Origin: an uncultured Roseburia sp.
Lineage (GTDB): Bacteria; Bacillota; Clostridia; Lachnospirales; Lachnospiraceae
Length of the DNA: 52,881 bases
Direction: 5' to 3'
Assembly: GCA_947564465.1 (NCBI GenBank)
Contig: CANOCV010000018.1
Coordinates: 1 to 52,881, forward strand
Shown here: positions 43,943 to 52,881 of the stretch, piece after piece
Layout: each line of letters opens with the position of its first letter
Position numbering within the stretch: the stretch's first letter is position 1
The notes under the pieces: model-generated
Database searches by the model: none
What the model saw: the letters and a program-made list of their open reading frames with translations, nothing else
Told to the model about the DNA's origin: nothing
Position numbers and translations under genes: made by a program

Positions 43943-46900
43943 TGAAAAAACCATGTGAAATTATCAAAATTGACAAATACACAGACAAGATAGAGACGCC
44001 GTCTCTTTTGCTTATGAACCGAGCCGGAAACGTAATCGGCCCAATTGGCCGCTTCACGAATTTTAATCTTTCCTTAGTCGGAAACGGCCTGGATGAAATC
44101 AGCTTCGACGTTCCGAAATATGCCGACAATATAGAGTGCGGTATCTGGCAGGAATTGACAGACTTAAAAATCGTAGAAGTCAGAAATTTCGGCCGATATG
44201 AAATTTCCGTCAACTATGCGGACAACACACAGACCGTAAAGTCCGTGCAGGGCGTCTCCCTCGAAACAGAGCTTGGACAGATTTATCTCAATGATTTTCA
44301 TGTCAATGACGACGAGGCTACAACGATGGAACGCACAGAGTACAATAGTCATGACTTTGATGCGCACGGCAATTTTATTCCCACGGTATTTTATGACCCG
44401 GGCGACCCCGCGCACTCTCTTTTGCACCGCGTGCTGGCTGATAAGGCTCCTCACTGGAGCCTCGGCTATATTACGCCTTACATTATTTTAGATGAGGAAA
44501 GCAAACCGGAGCTCTCCTCATCCTTTCAGCGCACATACACCGCGGACGGCGAAACCGTCTACGATTTTCTGACCGGCTCAGTCGCAAAAGAAAGCAACGT
44601 TATCTTTGTGTTTGATACCATAGCGCGCACCGTCAACTGTTATAATCTGTGCGAATATACCGTTCAAAAGACAAAGGAATATAAAGGAAGCATAACGCTT
44701 ACCGCCGTGGAGCAAAGCGCATACATACGATGCGGAAATACATTTGAAATCACTGGGCTCTCAAACGGCAACGGCTCCGTAATCTGTCATTTCTACGATG
44801 CGAACCGCAAACATATCCGGGATGTTCCCTACATCACAACGTCTAAAGTGATAGATACCTCGGACGTCTTCTATGTAAGGCTGCGCTATGCCTACGTTAC
44901 CGGAGCTGTCAATACCGTTTCCTACAAAATCGTCTATCCCAAAGATACAACCCTTGGAAGCTGTATCGGAGAAGACACCAATGTCTTTATTTCCAAGCAC
45001 AAGCTGGCAAACGAAATCACCATCTCAAGCAACAAGGATAACGTAAAGAACTGCTTCCGCATTGAAGGCGGTGACGATATGATTACGGATATGGTGCGCG
45101 TTGCAAATATGAACGGCTCAAATTATATCTATCAATTTGCCGATTTCCAGTTCAATGACATGTCGGAAGAATTAGTGCAAAAAATTAAGGAATATCAAAA
45201 TGATATATTCTCCGAGGAGACACAGAACGAATATTACGGGAACAACGGTATGGAACTTTTTATAAACGGCACGATGAAATTAAAAATAACGTCGGAGCTT
45301 GATGCGGCGCTTATCTTAAGCGTCTGCAAAGAGAACAAAATTAATACGAATCATGTCGATATCTCATCTTATACCACAAATTCGTTTTGGTATGTCGATA
45401 TCTCCAAACCGGACAAAGAGCTGCGTATGACTTCACAAGAAGAACCTGCGGCTGACCTTGCAAGCGCTTCATTTGACACAATGGGAATTTACAAACGGCT
45501 TTGCATCGAATACGATCTGCTGGAATACTTTGAATCCTCCATGATGCCGATGGTCAGCATCTCCGAAACCACGGCCGAGGAACAGTATCGCAAAGTGTGC
45601 TCTAATCTAAAAGCTTCTGCGGTCGCCGTTTCCTCCCTAAGTAACTATAACAGCGATTCATTTAGCGGCGTTACCAACAATGTAACCGCGTATGCAAAGA
45701 TTTTCCTGGATTCCAGATTTGACCTGGAACTGTTCGACCAAACGGCCTCCTATTCAAACGGAACATGGATTGGAAAATTTAAAATTATCAGGCGCAGCGA
45801 CAATACCGATGTCTACCCTGCCGACGCTTCCAGTGTCTCTCCCATCAAAGTAACCATAAATGACGAAGAATTGAAATTTGCAAAGCAAAAGATAGAAAAA
45901 GCGCTGTCAAGCGGCTCCATGCTGGACATTAATTTCAACGTTGCAAATATGGGAGAATCGGAAATGAGAGCGTATTTTAATCAATACTCTCTCAACCGCT
46001 TAAAATCCTTCTATGAAGGATACAACTCCTGCATCAGCATTTTATCAGGCATGGGAATCACATCCCCTTCCGATTCCGAAGACGATAACAACACCAAATC
46101 CGATTTTACGAACAATGACACGACGAAAGAAGATTTATATAACACATATTTCTGGAGGATGAAAATCTTGTCCAATCCAAAACCGGATAAATATTTTCCG
46201 AACCTTGGACTAATCGAGATCAGGCAGGGACAGGTAAACGAGATTCAGGACAAAATAAAAAAGATTGAGGACGAGCAGCAAAAATTTCAGTCCGACCATG
46301 ATTTCAAACAATGCCTTGGCGAAGAATTATTTCTGGAATTTTGCAGATACCGCCGCGAAGACACTTATACCAACAGCAACTATATTTCTGACGGACTATC
46401 TGCTTCCGAATGCATTGCAAAAGCAAAAGGGCTCATCGAAGCCGCCGAAAAAGAGGCGAAAAAAGCCTGTATGCTTCAGCGCACGGTATCCACTTCTTTG
46501 AATAATCTTTTTGCACTCCCCGAATTTGAACCTCTCTATGACAAATTCGCGCTCTTTAACTATATTCGAATCCGAACCGAAGACGAAATCTTAAAGCTCC
46601 GCTTAATCGGCATAGATTTTAACGGGGAATCCGCCTCCGAAATACAGGTGACATTCTCGGAACAGATTGAATCCGTGGACGGTTCTATGAGCGATTTGCA
46701 GAGCGTTCTCTCACAGGCGGGCAGCATTGCCACAAGCTACCCCTCTACTGTCCTTCAGGCAAAACAAGGCTCTAAGGCGCAAAATGCTGTGCAGGAAATG
46801 TATCACAACGGACTGAACGCGGCGAAAACCATGCTGACTACCAACGACAACAATGAGGTAACCATCACACAATCCGGAATCCTCTGCAAACGTATGGACG

Positions 46901-48609
46901 ACGAAGGATTTTACGGAGAAAGACAGCTTCGGATTACAGGCAACGGCATGTACTTGACCGAAGATAACTGGAAAAGCGTCGCGATGGCAGTCGGAGAAAT
47001 ACAGGTCACCGATCCCACCAATCCAGAAGGACAAAACGAAGTAGACGCATACGGAATTATTGCGGAAAATATTGTGGGAAATATGGTAGCATCAGAAAAA
47101 ATGTATATCAGCAATAAAATGGGTTCTGTGCAGATTACGGGGGATGGAATTACAATTAAAAACGGCCTTATTCAATCCGCTAATTATAATACAGAAGATA
47201 AAAAAGGCAGTATGCTTGACTTAACAAATGGCACATTTGATTATGCCGGCGGAAAGCTAACTTATAAAGACAATACATTAGCAATTGAAGGAAATGTTAT
47301 TGCAAGTGAACTTATTGCTACCAATTCCGGAAAAATAGCAAATTTTAACATCTCTGAAAATGAGCTTTCGACCGCCGATTACAATTCTGTTTTTGAGAAC
47401 AATCATGGAATTTATTTTGGCAAAGACGGGCTGATTATTGGCAATAGCTTTAAAATCACAAAAGACGGCACTGGATTCTTTAGGGGTGGTATTCATGCAA
47501 CGACATTATATTTAGACGAAGGAATCAAAATAGATTCCTCGCACATTCCTAATTTACCCAAAGAATTCAATCTGTCTGTTGAAGACAAAGGCACCTCGGC
47601 AAATCTAAAGCTTTCCGTCACGAAAGAAGACGGAAGCGTGATAGAAGGAAAGGCGCAGGAAATTAAATTTAACGGACTTGTCAGCTTTGAAGATTTGTCT
47701 GGCAACGGAACAACGCAGATTAACGGAAGTAATATCACAACGGGTTCAATAAATGCAAATCTTATAACGACAGGAATATTGAATGCAGACAGAATTGAGG
47801 TTACAGATAATATTGTACTAAAAGATACAAATTCATCTCCCCGTGTAGTTGCCAGAATAAAAAAGAGTAATATTTTCTATCGTGATGGCTTATTTCTTGG
47901 CGGTAACGATCCTGATTTTGACACATTTTTTGAAAATTATGTGTTTTTTCACAATAATGCTACTTTTTCATCCAATATAGATTGTTACAAAGGTATATCT
48001 TTTGCAATAGATGCAAGACCGGATACATACAATCATGATTTTCGGCTAGACGCAGACGGAACAGTGGTTGGGAAAAGCTTCAAATTATTGCTTTTAGACA
48101 CCGAATATGATGTTCTTGGATATAGTACTCAAGAAACATATGGGTATATTTATGTCGGAAACGGAAATAAAAACTTAAGACTTCGAGGAAAAAACATAAC
48201 ATCCGCACATGATATCGAAGTAAAGCAACTTAGTGAGCTGTCAGATGAAAGGTTAAAAAATTCTTTCAAAAAACTAGATGAATTCGAATCCGCATATATG
48301 GATTTGGAGCCTTGTGCATTTAAATTCAATGACGGAGAATCAGATAGATTTCATTTCGGATTTAAAGCACAGAATGTGAAAGATTCTTTGATCAATAATG
48401 GATTCACAACAAAAGACTTCGGCGGATTTGTACAAACAACAGATAACTGGAAAAACCCAGATTATTGTGGAATTGAGGATCCAATGAGACTGCGATATTC
48501 CGAGTTCATCTCCTGGAATACCCACATGATTCAAAAACTTTACAAAGAAAATCAGTCTCTGCTCAAGAGAATCGAAAACTTAGAAAAAAATATGATAGGA
48601 GAAAAATAA
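43942..48609 (+). CDS. Tail-tip (Tal-like) protein with C-terminal S74 chaperone
   Basis: 1555 residues. The N-terminal 400 residues resemble the prophage endopeptidase-tail family that forms the tip below Dit (RNFGRYEISVNYAD, DPGDPAHSLLHRVLAD, YDFLTGSVAKESNVIFVFD). The middle is helical with a linker rich in Asp, Asn and Thr near 710. Residues about 950-1400 are beta-helix-like fibre with repeated GTGFFRGGIHA-type turns. The end carries an S74 intramolecular chaperone (SDERLK, Ser1434 and Lys1439) that should cut itself off after folding the trimer. From about 47.15 kb onward the DNA is more AT-rich than the first half, as if the tip had been exchanged. Confidence 0.88.
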   Translation: MKKPCEIIKIDKYTDKIETPSLLLMNRAGNVIGPIGRFTNFNLSLVGNGLDEISFDVPKYADNIECGIWQELTDLKIVEVRNFGRYEISVNYADNTQTVKSVQGVSLETELGQIYLNDFHVNDDEATTMERTEYNSHDFDAHGNFIPTVFYDPGDPAHSLLHRVLADKAPHWSLGYITPYIILDEESKPELSSSFQRTYTADGETVYDFLTGSVAKESNVIFVFDTIARTVNCYNLCEYTVQKTKEYKGSITLTAVEQSAYIRCGNTFEITGLSNGNGSVICHFYDANRKHIRDVPYITTSKVIDTSDVFYVRLRYAYVTGAVNTVSYKIVYPKDTTLGSCIGEDTNVFISKHKLANEITISSNKDNVKNCFRIEGGDDMITDMVRVANMNGSNYIYQFADFQFNDMSEELVQKIKEYQNDIFSEETQNEYYGNNGMELFINGTMKLKITSELDAALILSVCKENKINTNHVDISSYTTNSFWYVDISKPDKELRMTSQEEPAADLASASFDTMGIYKRLCIEYDLLEYFESSMMPMVSISETTAEEQYRKVCSNLKASAVAVSSLSNYNSDSFSGVTNNVTAYAKIFLDSRFDLELFDQTASYSNGTWIGKFKIIRRSDNTDVYPADASSVSPIKVTINDEELKFAKQKIEKALSSGSMLDINFNVANMGESEMRAYFNQYSLNRLKSFYEGYNSCISILSGMGITSPSDSEDDNNTKSDFTNNDTTKEDLYNTYFWRMKILSNPKPDKYFPNLGLIEIRQGQVNEIQDKIKKIEDEQQKFQSDHDFKQCLGEELFLEFCRYRREDTYTNSNYISDGLSASECIAKAKGLIEAAEKEAKKACMLQRTVSTSLNNLFALPEFEPLYDKFALFNYIRIRTEDEILKLRLIGIDFNGESASEIQVTFSEQIESVDGSMSDLQSVLSQAGSIATSYPSTVLQAKQGSKAQNAVQEMYHNGLNAAKTMLTTNDNNEVTITQSGILCKRMDDEGFYGERQLRITGNGMYLTEDNWKSVAMAVGEIQVTDPTNPEGQNEVDAYGIIAENIVGNMVASEKMYISNKMGSVQITGDGITIKNGLIQSANYNTEDKKGSMLDLTNGTFDYAGGKLTYKDNTLAIEGNVIASELIATNSGKIANFNISENELSTADYNSVFENNHGIYFGKDGLIIGNSFKITKDGTGFFRGGIHATTLYLDEGIKIDSSHIPNLPKEFNLSVEDKGTSANLKLSVTKEDGSVIEGKAQEIKFNGLVSFEDLSGNGTTQINGSNITTGSINANLITTGILNADRIEVTDNIVLKDTNSSPRVVARIKKSNIFYRDGLFLGGNDPDFDTFFENYVFFHNNATFSSNIDCYKGISFAIDARPDTYNHDFRLDADGTVVGKSFKLLLLDTEYDVLGYSTQETYGYIYVGNGNKNLRLRGKNITSAHDIEVKQLSELSDERLKNSFKKLDEFESAYMDLEPCAFKFNDGESDRFHFGFKAQNVKDSLINNGFTTKDFGGFVQTTDNWKNPDYCGIEDPMRLRYSEFISWNTHMIQKLYKENQSLLKRIENLEKNMIGEK

Positions 48610-48610
48610 C

Positions 48611-48826
48611 ATGGAAAAACCGATCACATTACAAATTGAAGAAGTAAAGAAAGAGCTTATTGCTACGATTAACCGCTCAAACTTGCCGGCGATTATACTG
48701 GATTACATTTTAAAAGACATCTATCATGAAATCCATTTGGCCAACCAAAGCCAACTCGTATCCGATATGCAGGCATACGAAGAAGCTGTGAAACATAAAG
48801 GGGAAGAAGAGGAATCTGTGGAATAA
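48611..48826 (+). CDS. Small tail-region protein
   Basis: 71 residues, acidic and helical (LQIEEVKKELIATINRSNLPA, LDYILKDIYHEIHLANQSQL). It starts 1 nt after the tip gene. Short proteins of this type are common between tail-fibre genes of clostridial phages and have no known role; fibre chaperone is one possibility. Confidence 0.7.
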   Translation: MEKPITLQIEEVKKELIATINRSNLPAIILDYILKDIYHEIHLANQSQLVSDMQAYEEAVKHKGEEEESVE

Positions 48827-48859
48827 GCAGATTCCTTTACTATGAAAGGAGACATTACT

Positions 48860-51800
48860 ATGAAAAACATTATAAAGAGAGTAGAAATTGACCTCTACTC
48901 TCCCACCTCTTACGAAATCATTAAAGCCCAACAAGGCGACAATATGACAAGAACCGTCGAATTTGTCCTGCTTTACAACAAACAGCCTTATCCCATATCA
49001 AATAATATTAAAATCCGACTGGAAGGACACCGCGGCGACCATTCCAGCTTTATCAAAGAAAACTGCTGCAGCGTATCCGGCAATGTGATTTCCCTGACAT
49101 TAGACAGCGATATCTTATATGCTCCCGGTACGGCGGAGGCCAAAATCGTCATGTATGACGGCGAATCCACCTTATCTACCATTCCGTTCCGCATCTCGGT
49201 TCAGAAACATCCATGCGATAAAAATACGCTGGAAAAGAACAAAAAATCCGCAATTGATGATTTAATCATAAAAATGGATGAAAACACTGCTAAAAACAAT
49301 CAGCAGGAAAAAACCATTAACTTTATCGCGAATCATACTTATAAGAATTTGCTGAAAAACACTGCTAATTCAACCACCGTAAACGGCGTTACCTTTACGG
49401 TAAATTCAGACGGTAGCGTAACCGTAAACGGTACCGCCACGGCTAACGCCGAATTGCTTATCGGTAGCATTTCTACGAGCGAACTTTTTAACAGTGAATT
49501 AATGTACACAGGAACCCCATCTACTGGCTCTCACACAACTTATTACACAGAACTAAAATATTTAAAAAAGACACTCAGTAACCAAAGCGCTATATTTAAC
49601 AATGAATATGGAAATGGTATAACTTTATACAGGCCAAATGCCGACTACATTATCTTAAATATCAGCATAAAAATTATGAAAGGATACACAGCGGATAACC
49701 TCATTTTTCGCCCTATGATTCAGCTGCGCTCTATTTCAGATACGTCATATGTTCCATATACTTCCGCGCCGAACTCACTTGGCGATATCTCCCAACTTAC
49801 AACCGGCAATAAAACAACTGTGGTAAACGCCGTCAACGAGGTGGATAATAAAATCGCATTAACAAAAAATTTGTTAAATGAACATACGGACAACACAGAC
49901 TGCCATATAGAAGCCGACGAGAGAACCGCCTGGCACAAAGCGAAAAGCGATATTGATAATCTCATTGTCGGAGGAAGAAATCTGCTTTTAGATTCCCTCG
50001 AAACTCGGGCAGAAACTGGCTACAACAAGCTGGTTTACTATTTTGGAAACAGAAAGCCTGTCGCTGAAGAAACGTATACAATCGGGTTTAATTATGATTT
50101 TCTGACTCCTGTAAGTGACGGAACCATCCACATTTACGGTGTTTTTACAGACTCCACAAACGCGGATACTGTTACCGTGCTTGAGACATCCTTTAATATA
50201 ACAAAAGATTCCGACTGTCATGATTCTGCCTACTATTACCGAAAGTCGTTTATATGGACAGGTGATTCCGTTCCCACAGGAATTATGATTTCCGCCCCTT
50301 CCAATCCCCCTTCTCCTACTTATCCTAAAATAAAAGTAAGAAATGTAAGCTTTATAAAAGGAAAAAACGTCAAGGCTGACTGGAATTATGCGCCGGAGGA
50401 TATCGCCAATTCCCTTAACGCCATTCACTCTACATTAGAGACAAAAGTAGATAAAGCAGCGGGAATGGGCTTATCCTCCAATGATTACACATCCGAAGAA
50501 AAGTCTAAATTACAAGGCATCGAACCCGGCGCAGAAGTGAATCAGAACGCGTTTGACAGCGTAATTGTAAAATCAACAGGGATTGATACAGACGGAGAGC
50601 CCCATACTTATGAAACTGCTATTTTGTCAAACAACAATTCCGATAAGCTTGTTCTAAGAGAAGGGGAAAATATAAGCATAGATGCTTATACAGCGGATGA
50701 AACCGGAGCGGCATTGGAACATGGAATTATTGAAATTTCTGCAAAAGACACTACCTATTCCAATGCCACAGAATCACAAGACGGACTTATGAGCGCTTCA
50801 GATAAAAAGAAGTTAAATGAAATCGAAGATATCTACGATATTCAAAATTCCGTCAACACAATAACGAATACATTACTAAATAATGTAAGTACAAATCAAA
50901 GGACAAATTCACTAGCGTTAGGGCGCAATGTAAAAGCCGGAACAACTGGAGATTATAGTGTTGCGGTCGGCATTAACGTAAATGCAAACAGTTATTCTAC
51001 TGCCCTTGGATATAATTCCACCAGTAATGTAAATAGTGTAGCGATAGGATATAATTCCGCCAGTAATATAAATAGTGTAGCGATAGGATATAACGCATAT
51101 GCACAAACAGCAAATGATGTTGCAATCGGATACAATGCGCAGTCATCGCAGGGAGTGGCAATCGGATTTCATTCCGGTTCCGCAACTTATGGTGTGGCAA
51201 TCGGGCGCCACTCCAATGCCGCTAGCCATTCTATTGCCCTTGGATGGAGCGGGACAAAATCAAATAGCCCCATGTCCATTACAATTGGAGGATGCTCAGT
51301 TTCTACCGGAAACTACTCTATTACAATAGGGAACTCATTATATACTAACGGAGCAAACAGCATCACAATAGGAAACCAGGCAATTATGAATTCCAATAAT
51401 TCTATTGCAATTGGTTATCTGGCGAAAACAAATAACGCTGCAAACGGAAGCGCAATCGCAATTGGAGAGTCCGCAACAGCAAATGCAAGTAGTTCTATTT
51501 CAATTGGACATAATGCAAAAGCTTTAACAGAACACGGAATCGCAATTGGAGATAACTCTCAAGTATATGTATCTCCTCACACAATGGCAATTGGGTGTAA
51601 TACGGTCGCTACCGGAAACGGTTCTACCGCAATTGGATACGGCGCTGCAACATGTTCTGCAAATTCTATACAACTTGGAAGCTCTTCATCACTTAGCAGC
51701 ATAACAGCACGAGTCGGAATTACCGTAACTTCAGACGAAAGAGACAAAGCAGATATTGTTGAATTAGACGATAAAGCAGTCGAATTTCTGAACAAAATAA

Positions 51801-52177
51801 AGACAATTCGATACGTGTACAACAATCGTGAACTGTATATCCCAGAAAATTTACCCGAAGAAGAACAGCAAAAAAGAATGCAGTTTGGATTATGTGAATA
51901 TGACAGAGAATCCCATGCTGCCGGAACAAAGAAAAAGCAACGGATTCGAATCGGTGTTTCTGCTCAGGGCGTACAAAAAGCACTGGACGAAGTGTTTCAT
52001 GATTTAGGATATGCCGATTTGGTAAACGACAACTTCTTTGATTGCTCACCCGATGAAATACCGGAAGGCGTTGAAAACCAGTTAGGTGTAAACTATGAAA
52101 AGTTTATTCCGTTTTTGATTAAGGGAATACAGGAAATTGACAAACGATTAACCCAAATAGAAGAAAGGATACATTAA
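48860..52177 (+). CDS. Receptor-binding fibre with BppU-type N-terminus, YadA-like head repeats and S74 domain
   Basis: 1105 residues. The N-terminal 120 residues resemble the BppU baseplate attachment domain (SPTSYEIIKAQQGDNMTRTV, GTAEAKIVMYDGESTLSTIPF). A middle region has carbohydrate-binding-like strands and the phage fibre marker SSNDYTSEEKSKLQGIEPGA. About residues 680-950 are left-handed parallel beta-roll repeats with AIGYNS, AIGYNA, SITIGN and SIAIGY, like the head of YadA adhesins. An S74 chaperone follows (SDERDK, Ser958 and Lys963), ending in a coiled coil. The start at 48860 has AAAGGAG eight bases upstream. It probably binds the target-cell surface. Confidence 0.88.
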   Translation: MKNIIKRVEIDLYSPTSYEIIKAQQGDNMTRTVEFVLLYNKQPYPISNNIKIRLEGHRGDHSSFIKENCCSVSGNVISLTLDSDILYAPGTAEAKIVMYDGESTLSTIPFRISVQKHPCDKNTLEKNKKSAIDDLIIKMDENTAKNNQQEKTINFIANHTYKNLLKNTANSTTVNGVTFTVNSDGSVTVNGTATANAELLIGSISTSELFNSELMYTGTPSTGSHTTYYTELKYLKKTLSNQSAIFNNEYGNGITLYRPNADYIILNISIKIMKGYTADNLIFRPMIQLRSISDTSYVPYTSAPNSLGDISQLTTGNKTTVVNAVNEVDNKIALTKNLLNEHTDNTDCHIEADERTAWHKAKSDIDNLIVGGRNLLLDSLETRAETGYNKLVYYFGNRKPVAEETYTIGFNYDFLTPVSDGTIHIYGVFTDSTNADTVTVLETSFNITKDSDCHDSAYYYRKSFIWTGDSVPTGIMISAPSNPPSPTYPKIKVRNVSFIKGKNVKADWNYAPEDIANSLNAIHSTLETKVDKAAGMGLSSNDYTSEEKSKLQGIEPGAEVNQNAFDSVIVKSTGIDTDGEPHTYETAILSNNNSDKLVLREGENISIDAYTADETGAALEHGIIEISAKDTTYSNATESQDGLMSASDKKKLNEIEDIYDIQNSVNTITNTLLNNVSTNQRTNSLALGRNVKAGTTGDYSVAVGINVNANSYSTALGYNSTSNVNSVAIGYNSASNINSVAIGYNAYAQTANDVAIGYNAQSSQGVAIGFHSGSATYGVAIGRHSNAASHSIALGWSGTKSNSPMSITIGGCSVSTGNYSITIGNSLYTNGANSITIGNQAIMNSNNSIAIGYLAKTNNAANGSAIAIGESATANASSSISIGHNAKALTEHGIAIGDNSQVYVSPHTMAIGCNTVATGNGSTAIGYGAATCSANSIQLGSSSSLSSITARVGITVTSDERDKADIVELDDKAVEFLNKIKTIRYVYNNRELYIPENLPEEEQQKRMQFGLCEYDRESHAAGTKKKQRIRIGVSAQGVQKALDEVFHDLGYADLVNDNFFDCSPDEIPEGVENQLGVNYEKFIPFLIKGIQEIDKRLTQIEERIH
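51008..51085 (+). repeat. 39-bp tandem duplication in the fibre gene
   Basis: Units 51008-51046 and 51047-51085 are identical except for two bases and code for 13-residue beta-roll turns (GYNSTSNVNSVAI, GYNSASNINSVAI). A third copy starts but diverges after 9 bp. Unit gain or loss would keep the frame and change fibre length. Confidence 0.85.
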
Positions 52178-52178
52178 T

Positions 52179-52881
52179 ATGAGAAAATTCTTGAGCATTG
52201 TTATTCCAAAATTTTCAGAAACAGAAAAAGATATTTTTCCTCTATTATCCAGTATTCATAACCAGGTCGGAATTGATTTTTCCGATCTGGAAATAATTAT
52301 TGTAAATGACGGCGGCGGCACTGGCGAATTAGACAGTAATTTCCTGGAGCTATTTGACATGTGCATCAAACAGATTACACTCGCAGAAAATAAAGGACCC
52401 GGTATTGCAAGACAAACCGGCTTAGATTCAGCTTGCGGAGAATATATTATGTTTTGCGATGCTGATGACATTATTCACAGTGTTGGCGTACTGGGCGCCT
52501 TCATACAGGAAGCAGAAAAAAATGCAGATGATATCATAACGTCCTCATGGCTTGAAGAACTGGTAGATGATATGGGACATTACCGTTATATACAGCATGA
52601 TAATGAAAACACATGGATGCATGGCAAACTGTTTCGCCGAAACTTTTTAACAAACAACGGTATTCAATTTCACGATAAATTACGAGTACATGAAGACAGT
52701 TACTTTTTATGTCTGGCAGCCGAACTTACAGAACGGAGAGTAAACCTGCCAATCACATCATATGTATGGAAATATCGCACCGACAGCATAACACGAATTA
52801 ACAATAGTGTTTATACCTATGACAGCTTCCCAATATTTATTCATGCGATTATATTGGCAAATCAGAAGTTAGAAAAAATGA
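52179..52881 (+). CDS. Family 2 glycosyltransferase (cut by window end)
   Basis: At least 234 residues, open at the right edge. It begins FLSIVIPKFSETEKDIFPLL, then LEIIIVNDGGGTGELD, NKGPGIARQTGLDSA and MFCDADDII, which are the GT2 (GT-A fold) nucleotide-sugar site and DxD motif. It starts 1 nt after the fibre stop, so translation is coupled. It may glycosylate the fibre or tip, or belong to a following cell-surface gene set. The first is favoured by the coupling but is inference. Confidence 0.85.
   Translation, partial: MRKFLSIVIPKFSETEKDIFPLLSSIHNQVGIDFSDLEIIIVNDGGGTGELDSNFLELFDMCIKQITLAENKGPGIARQTGLDSACGEYIMFCDADDIIHSVGVLGAFIQEAEKNADDIITSSWLEELVDDMGHYRYIQHDNENTWMHGKLFRRNFLTNNGIQFHDKLRVHEDSYFLCLAAELTERRVNLPITSYVWKYRTDSITRINNSVYTYDSFPIFIHAIILANQKLEKM

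Overview
The window looks like a chromosome segment of a Gram-positive anaerobe of the class Clostridia, most likely a gut Lachnospiraceae. The signs are the housekeeping gene order (priA-def-fmt-yugP-rsmB-rlmN-stp-prkC-rsgA-rpe-thiN), strong AGGAGG ribosome binding sites, a meso-diaminopimelate type MurE, Firmicutes-type LexA boxes and an FMN riboswitch. The assignment is by family resemblance only.

Left third (1-21.6 kb), host backbone. A minus-strand FMN riboswitch with its own promoter and terminator points off the left edge. Next come a plus-strand coiled-coil gene with 7-residue repeats and a minus-strand operon of an ECF sigma factor, a membrane protein and an ABC exporter. A long minus-strand housekeeping run follows, from murE (promoter near 18.02-18.05 kb) to thiN (terminator near 4.67-4.71 kb). 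It covers peptidoglycan precursor synthesis, replication restart, formyl-Met handling, rRNA methylation, the PASTA kinase/phosphatase pair, ribosome assembly and thiamine diphosphate synthesis. Then come two small membrane-associated proteins, a nuclease-helicase fusion, tandem hairpin repeats and an HPr-like protein without the usual active-site histidine.

Right part (about 22.3 kb to the window end), a phage-tail-like element. Its left border is a control region: a 111-residue protein under two LexA boxes, and a regulator with a tyrosine-recombinase-like fold but no visible catalytic residues. The regulator is divergent from an operon whose promoter region carries two 24-bp direct repeats. 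The operon opens with a 75-residue protein, a 904-residue single-chain RNA polymerase with the DFDGD catalytic motif (YonO/QDE-1 superfamily) and a translationally coupled zinc-ribbon protein. After a hairpin-containing gap come a possible tail chaperone, the tail tube, a holin, an amidase and small membrane proteins. A minus-strand hybrid histidine kinase follows, then the tape measure gene, a small coiled-coil protein, Dit, a tail-tip protein and a fibre with YadA-like head repeats, and a glycosyltransferase cut by the window edge. No terminase, portal, capsid or integrase is visible.

The tape measure gene is split by a group I intron (36196-37452). P1, P2, P7, P9.0 and P10 can be paired by eye, so both splice sites can be placed to the base, and the exons join in frame into a 2118-residue protein. 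Instead of a homing endonuclease, the intron carries an antisense double zinc-ribbon gene with its own promoter.

My working model is an SOS-inducible, headless, flexible-tail particle (F-type tailocin-like) or an unusual phage tail module. LexA would control a small inducer, the inducer would relieve a non-cleavable repressor, the repressor would free the RNA polymerase gene, and the polymerase would transcribe the tail and lysis genes. The genes, boxes and intron pairings are read from the sequence; the regulatory chain and the headless state are inference.
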